A DNA stretch of 64,000 nt from Acetobacterium wieringae (GTDB lineage Bacteria > Bacillota > Clostridia > Eubacteriales > Eubacteriaceae), in the NCBI RefSeq assembly GCF_001766835.1, contig NZ_LKEU01000031.1, positions 1 to 64,000 of the forward strand, written 5' to 3'. The position numbers and the translations under genes are program-made. This document shows, in pieces, positions 61,183-64,000 of this stretch; the first letter of the stretch is position 1, and each line of letters begins with the position of its first letter. The notes under the pieces are model-generated. The model ran no database searches. It was not told the DNA's origin and saw nothing but the letters and a program-made list of their open reading frames with translations.

Positions 61183-61863
61183 ATGTTAAGTGAAAAGCCA
61201 ATCGAAATGCCACGCTCACAGAGCTATGGATCGAATTACTTTATTTGTCATAGTCTAAAACTAAATCGAAGGGCATGTTTTTACAGTAATCTGGAATATG
61301 CGAACTTTTTATCTGTTGAATTGAACCCGCAAATTATTAAATACGTCGAACAACCACTTCAAATAACTGGAAAAAATGATGATGGCAAAATGTGCAAAAC
61401 AGTGTTTGATATGGAAGTTCTTTATGAAGACAATATTAATGAATTATGGGAAATTAAGTATTCTTCTGATTTAACTGGAGACAATAAATCCGCAGTCAGA
61501 GCAAAGTCTCAAATTGCTATCCAAAAAAATTGGTGTTTGAAAAATAATATTCTATATCGTGTGCGTACTGAAAATGATATTTTTCAAGGTCTGGAACATC
61601 TCAATAATATGAGATTTATGTATCACTGCATTTGTAGAACTGATGAAAGGTTACTCGGAAATTGTATAAAACGAATAAAACGATTTATAGAACAAGTAGG
61701 GGATACTACAATTGGACATATCTATGAATCTGATCCAGAGCCAACAATGGTATTTCCAAGCCTGGTCTATTTGCTGATACGTGATCAGATCAAAGCGGAT
61801 GTGTTTAATCAGGAATTGAACTTTTATACAGAGGTGTGTTATGGCAAACGTTTTTTGGAATAA
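61183..61863 (+). CDS. tnsA: TnsA-like transposase endonuclease
   Basis: A 226-aa protein with a restriction-endonuclease-like core: a Glu in YSNLEYANFL (about residue 42), Asp in KTVFDMEVLY (about 77) and ELWEIKYS (about 91) fit the TnsA E-D-K catalytic set. It makes the 5' strand cuts of cut-and-paste Tn7 transposition. ATG 61183 follows CGGAGGA; it overlaps tnsB by 23 nt. Confidence 0.85.
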   Translation: MLSEKPIEMPRSQSYGSNYFICHSLKLNRRACFYSNLEYANFLSVELNPQIIKYVEQPLQITGKNDDGKMCKTVFDMEVLYEDNINELWEIKYSSDLTGDNKSAVRAKSQIAIQKNWCLKNNILYRVRTENDIFQGLEHLNNMRFMYHCICRTDERLLGNCIKRIKRFIEQVGDTTIGHIYESDPEPTMVFPSLVYLLIRDQIKADVFNQELNFYTEVCYGKRFLE

Positions 61864-63742
61864 TAAGATCGCAAAATTTTATGAAGAAAGTAAAACATGG
61901 CGAACTGTAAGTACCTATAATATGTCAGACTCTGATAAACAAATCTATGAATCAAGGAAAAAAGCAGTTGATTTGTATTTAAATGGTGAGTCAATGAAAA
62001 ACATAGAAAAAATGACCGGCATAAACCATTCTCATATTAAAGAGTTTGTCGATCGATGTGCAAGCCTTGATACGAGTGGCCAACCTGTAGGTTATATTGG
62101 ATTAATAAAAGGGCACCGATTGAAATCGAGAAAGGGTCCATTTATTAAATTAATGGAGGATCACCCCGATATTCGAGATCAATTACTATTAGATTATTTT
62201 AATGAAAAAAAATCAAAATGGGACAAATTATCATCTTTTAAAACAATCCATGAATCTTTAATAAAAAATCTGATAGCAAACGGCTTTAAAGAGACCGACT
62301 ATCCATTTGAAACTAAATCCCAAGGATATCGATCAATGGTCAGATTTTTGCATAATATTGGTGACGAAAATCCTTATGCTTCATTGAATCGTTACGGAAA
62401 AAATGCGGAGCAATTATTTCGTAACACAAGATGCATACAGCCGGATCAATCCAGTCCTATACGACCTTTTGCAAAAGTTGAGTTAGATGGGCATAAAATC
62501 GATGCATTATTTACAGTTGCTGTTGAAAATGAGCATGGCGACACAGTTTACGTTTTAGCCAATCGTATCTGGATTATTGCAGTAATTGACGTAGCAACTC
62601 GCGTTATACTTGGATACACTATTTCTGTTAGTCAAAACTATAATCGATTTGATGTATTAGAATGTATACAAAACGCAATAATTCCACATAAATCATTGAA
62701 TTTTAGTCAATTCAATTTTAAAAAAAGTATTGAAGGATACCACTCAGTGGCAGTCCCTTATACGCAATGGGCACTCTTCGACGAGATTTGTATGGATAAT
62801 GCACTATCGCATCTTTCACGTGACGTTACGGATAATTTAGAAAAATTAGGTATCAGTATAAATTTTGGCCCTGTCGCAACACCTCATAGACGCCCTCTCA
62901 TTGAACGATTTTTTAGAACTTTAGAAGAGAAAGGTTTTCATCGAATACCATCTACAACGGGGAGCAACATTAATGATATTCGTCGAATAGGAGCGGAAAA
63001 AGATGCTGTTACATATCGGATTACCCTAAAAGAGATATCCGAAATAGCTGAAATAATTATTTCAGAATACAATTTGCAACCTCATCAAGGTTTAGGTGGA
63101 TTTTCGCCTCTATCAGTTATGAGAGACCGAATTGATCGAGGCTTGATTCCATCATATGTTTCAGATGATAGCAGAAAGGATTTTTCGCTTATGAAATGTT
63201 ATCAAATCAGAAAAGTTCAAGGCAACAAAAAAAAGGGAATCCGGCCATATATCAATTTTGCTGGATACAAATATACAAGTTCCGTTTTGTCTTCAAGCTA
63301 TACACCAGTTGGTAAGAATATTGTAATCGAGTTTGATCCGCTTGATATTAGAGAGATGGAAGCATATTTAGAAAATGGCGCTCATATCGGACATTTAGTG
63401 ATCAAAGGTAAACGGATTGGCACTGCGATTTCTTTAAAAACAAATAAATTAATTCGAGATTTCGCAAATAGAAATGACATGAATAACAGTCACGTCGAAG
63501 ACTTAATAACAAATTTTGCAAATAATCTGGAAGAAAAAGCTCTTTCCAGCAAAACGGCGGCAACCCACTTGGCGACTGTACGAAATGAAGCTGAAAAAAG
63601 AAGTCCTAAATCAAATATTTTACCTCAAAATAAAAAAAGTTCCAACACTATAGACGAAATCACTCTTGAAGATGACAAAAAATTGTTAAGCGATGAGGAA
63701 TTAATGGCGAAATGGTCAGACCCATCCAAACGAACATGGTAA
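61841..63742 (+). CDS. tnsB: TnsB-like DDE transposase
   Basis: A 633-aa Mu/TnsB-type transposase. HTH DNA-binding N-terminus (EKMTGINHSHIKEFVDRCAS), retroviral-integrase core with DDE: VELDGHKIDALF, DEICMDNALS and RRPLIERFFRTL (Asp about 212, Asp about 316, Glu about 355). The C-terminal Mu-type beta-barrel follows. The charged tail (DDKKLLSDEELMAKW) may contact TnsC. GAGGTGTGTT before the ATG. Confidence 0.93.
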   Translation: MANVFWNNKIAKFYEESKTWRTVSTYNMSDSDKQIYESRKKAVDLYLNGESMKNIEKMTGINHSHIKEFVDRCASLDTSGQPVGYIGLIKGHRLKSRKGPFIKLMEDHPDIRDQLLLDYFNEKKSKWDKLSSFKTIHESLIKNLIANGFKETDYPFETKSQGYRSMVRFLHNIGDENPYASLNRYGKNAEQLFRNTRCIQPDQSSPIRPFAKVELDGHKIDALFTVAVENEHGDTVYVLANRIWIIAVIDVATRVILGYTISVSQNYNRFDVLECIQNAIIPHKSLNFSQFNFKKSIEGYHSVAVPYTQWALFDEICMDNALSHLSRDVTDNLEKLGISINFGPVATPHRRPLIERFFRTLEEKGFHRIPSTTGSNINDIRRIGAEKDAVTYRITLKEISEIAEIIISEYNLQPHQGLGGFSPLSVMRDRIDRGLIPSYVSDDSRKDFSLMKCYQIRKVQGNKKKGIRPYINFAGYKYTSSVLSSSYTPVGKNIVIEFDPLDIREMEAYLENGAHIGHLVIKGKRIGTAISLKTNKLIRDFANRNDMNNSHVEDLITNFANNLEEKALSSKTAATHLATVRNEAEKRSPKSNILPQNKKSSNTIDEITLEDDKKLLSDEELMAKWSDPSKRTW

Positions 63743-63765
63743 TTAAATGAAAGGACTAAAATAAA

Positions 63766-64000
63766 ATGAGTGCAGATCAATTTGATCAAGTAAAATCAAT
63801 AGTAAAAAATAAACATCCCATTCACACTGGTAATTACAAAATAAAAACATCGATTGTCGAAGAAGCAATCAAAAAAATAGACGAAGCTATCAAATTTAGA
63901 ATACAAGGGATGATTATTTATGGACCATCAGGTTATGGAAAATCGACAGCAATCAATATAATAAAAAATGAAATATACGAAAAGTATGACCGCGAAATTT
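63766..64000 (+). CDS. tnsC: TnsC/TniB-like AAA+ ATPase, 5' part
   Basis: The first 78 residues of a protein that continues past the right edge, beginning MSADQFDQVKSI. Walker A at GPSGYGKSTA (about residue 55). In Tn7-like elements TnsC regulates target selection. AAAGGACTAAA precedes the ATG, 23 nt after tnsB. Confidence 0.88.
   Translation, partial: MSADQFDQVKSIVKNKHPIHTGNYKIKTSIVEEAIKKIDEAIKFRIQGMIIYGPSGYGKSTAINIIKNEIYEKYDREI

Larger units (their letters stand above)
57610..64000 (+). mobile_element. Tn7-like transposon (left part), carrying cadmium resistance
   Basis: From the left end to the right edge: TnsB-type binding sites, cadC-cadA cargo, tnsA, tnsB and the beginning of tnsC. 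It is more AT-rich than the arsenic island before it. TniQ/TnsD or TnsE, and any CRISPR or target-site module, would be beyond the window. The terminus at 57610 is provisional. Confidence 0.8.

Overview
The window reads as the chromosome of a strictly anaerobic, low-to-moderate G+C Gram-positive (Clostridia), most like an acetogen of the Acetobacterium/Eubacteriaceae type. This is inferred from the clostridial order rny-ymdB-purB, an adenosylcobalamin-dependent ribonucleotide reductase, indolepyruvate:ferredoxin oxidoreductase next to a phosphotransacylase, many Fe-S proteins and TIGR03279-der. No rRNA or other species marker is present, so the genus is an inference.

Layout. 1-19.2 kb is core genome: rny, ymdB, purB, tRNA-Trp, citrate synthase, a phosphate acyltransferase with iorAB, plsY, nrdJ, proB, a lipid glycosyltransferase and valS. 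19.2-26.7 kb is an insertion hot spot after valS. It holds a toxin-antitoxin pair, a second partial copy of the valS 3' end, an iteron-like repeat cluster, a three-gene GTPase / PH-zinc-ribbon / SPFH cassette, wrecked type I restriction genes (one fused to a valS fragment) and a Phd-Doc pair. 26.8-35.8 kb is variable accessory DNA: an XRE protein, a secreted nuclease lipoprotein, a metallo-hydrolase, a diguanylate cyclase, decayed gene copies and an AI-2E transporter. 36-44.9 kb holds a polar amino-acid ABC transporter, a lone Tad1/Acb2-like protein, a QueG-like Fe-S protein, a TIGR03279 protein, der and yqeC. 45.1-57.6 kb is an arsenic island: two ArsC-type proteins, two ArsR regulators, ArsA, ArsD and an arsM remnant, with no visible permease. 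Embedded in it is a redox module of an HdrA N-terminal-like protein, a ferredoxin, a DGC-lipoyl (GcvH-like) fusion, two more DGC proteins, a class V aminotransferase, an Fe-S protein and dihydrolipoyl dehydrogenase. 57.6 kb to the right edge is the left part of a Tn7-like transposon: clustered TnsB-type sites, a cadC-cadA cargo, tnsA, tnsB and the start of tnsC.

Two families of dispersed, structured intergenic repeats were found: family 1 at about 2.7, 14.9 and 16.4 kb, family 2 at about 10.7 and 45.0 kb. Arm changes in family 1 are compensatory, which suggests selection on RNA structure or replication as palindromic mini-elements. The best candidates for something undescribed are the ArsR-flanked HdrA/ferredoxin/lipoyl/DGC module, the GTPase-PH-SPFH cassette with its unusual P-loop, and the family 1 structured repeat.
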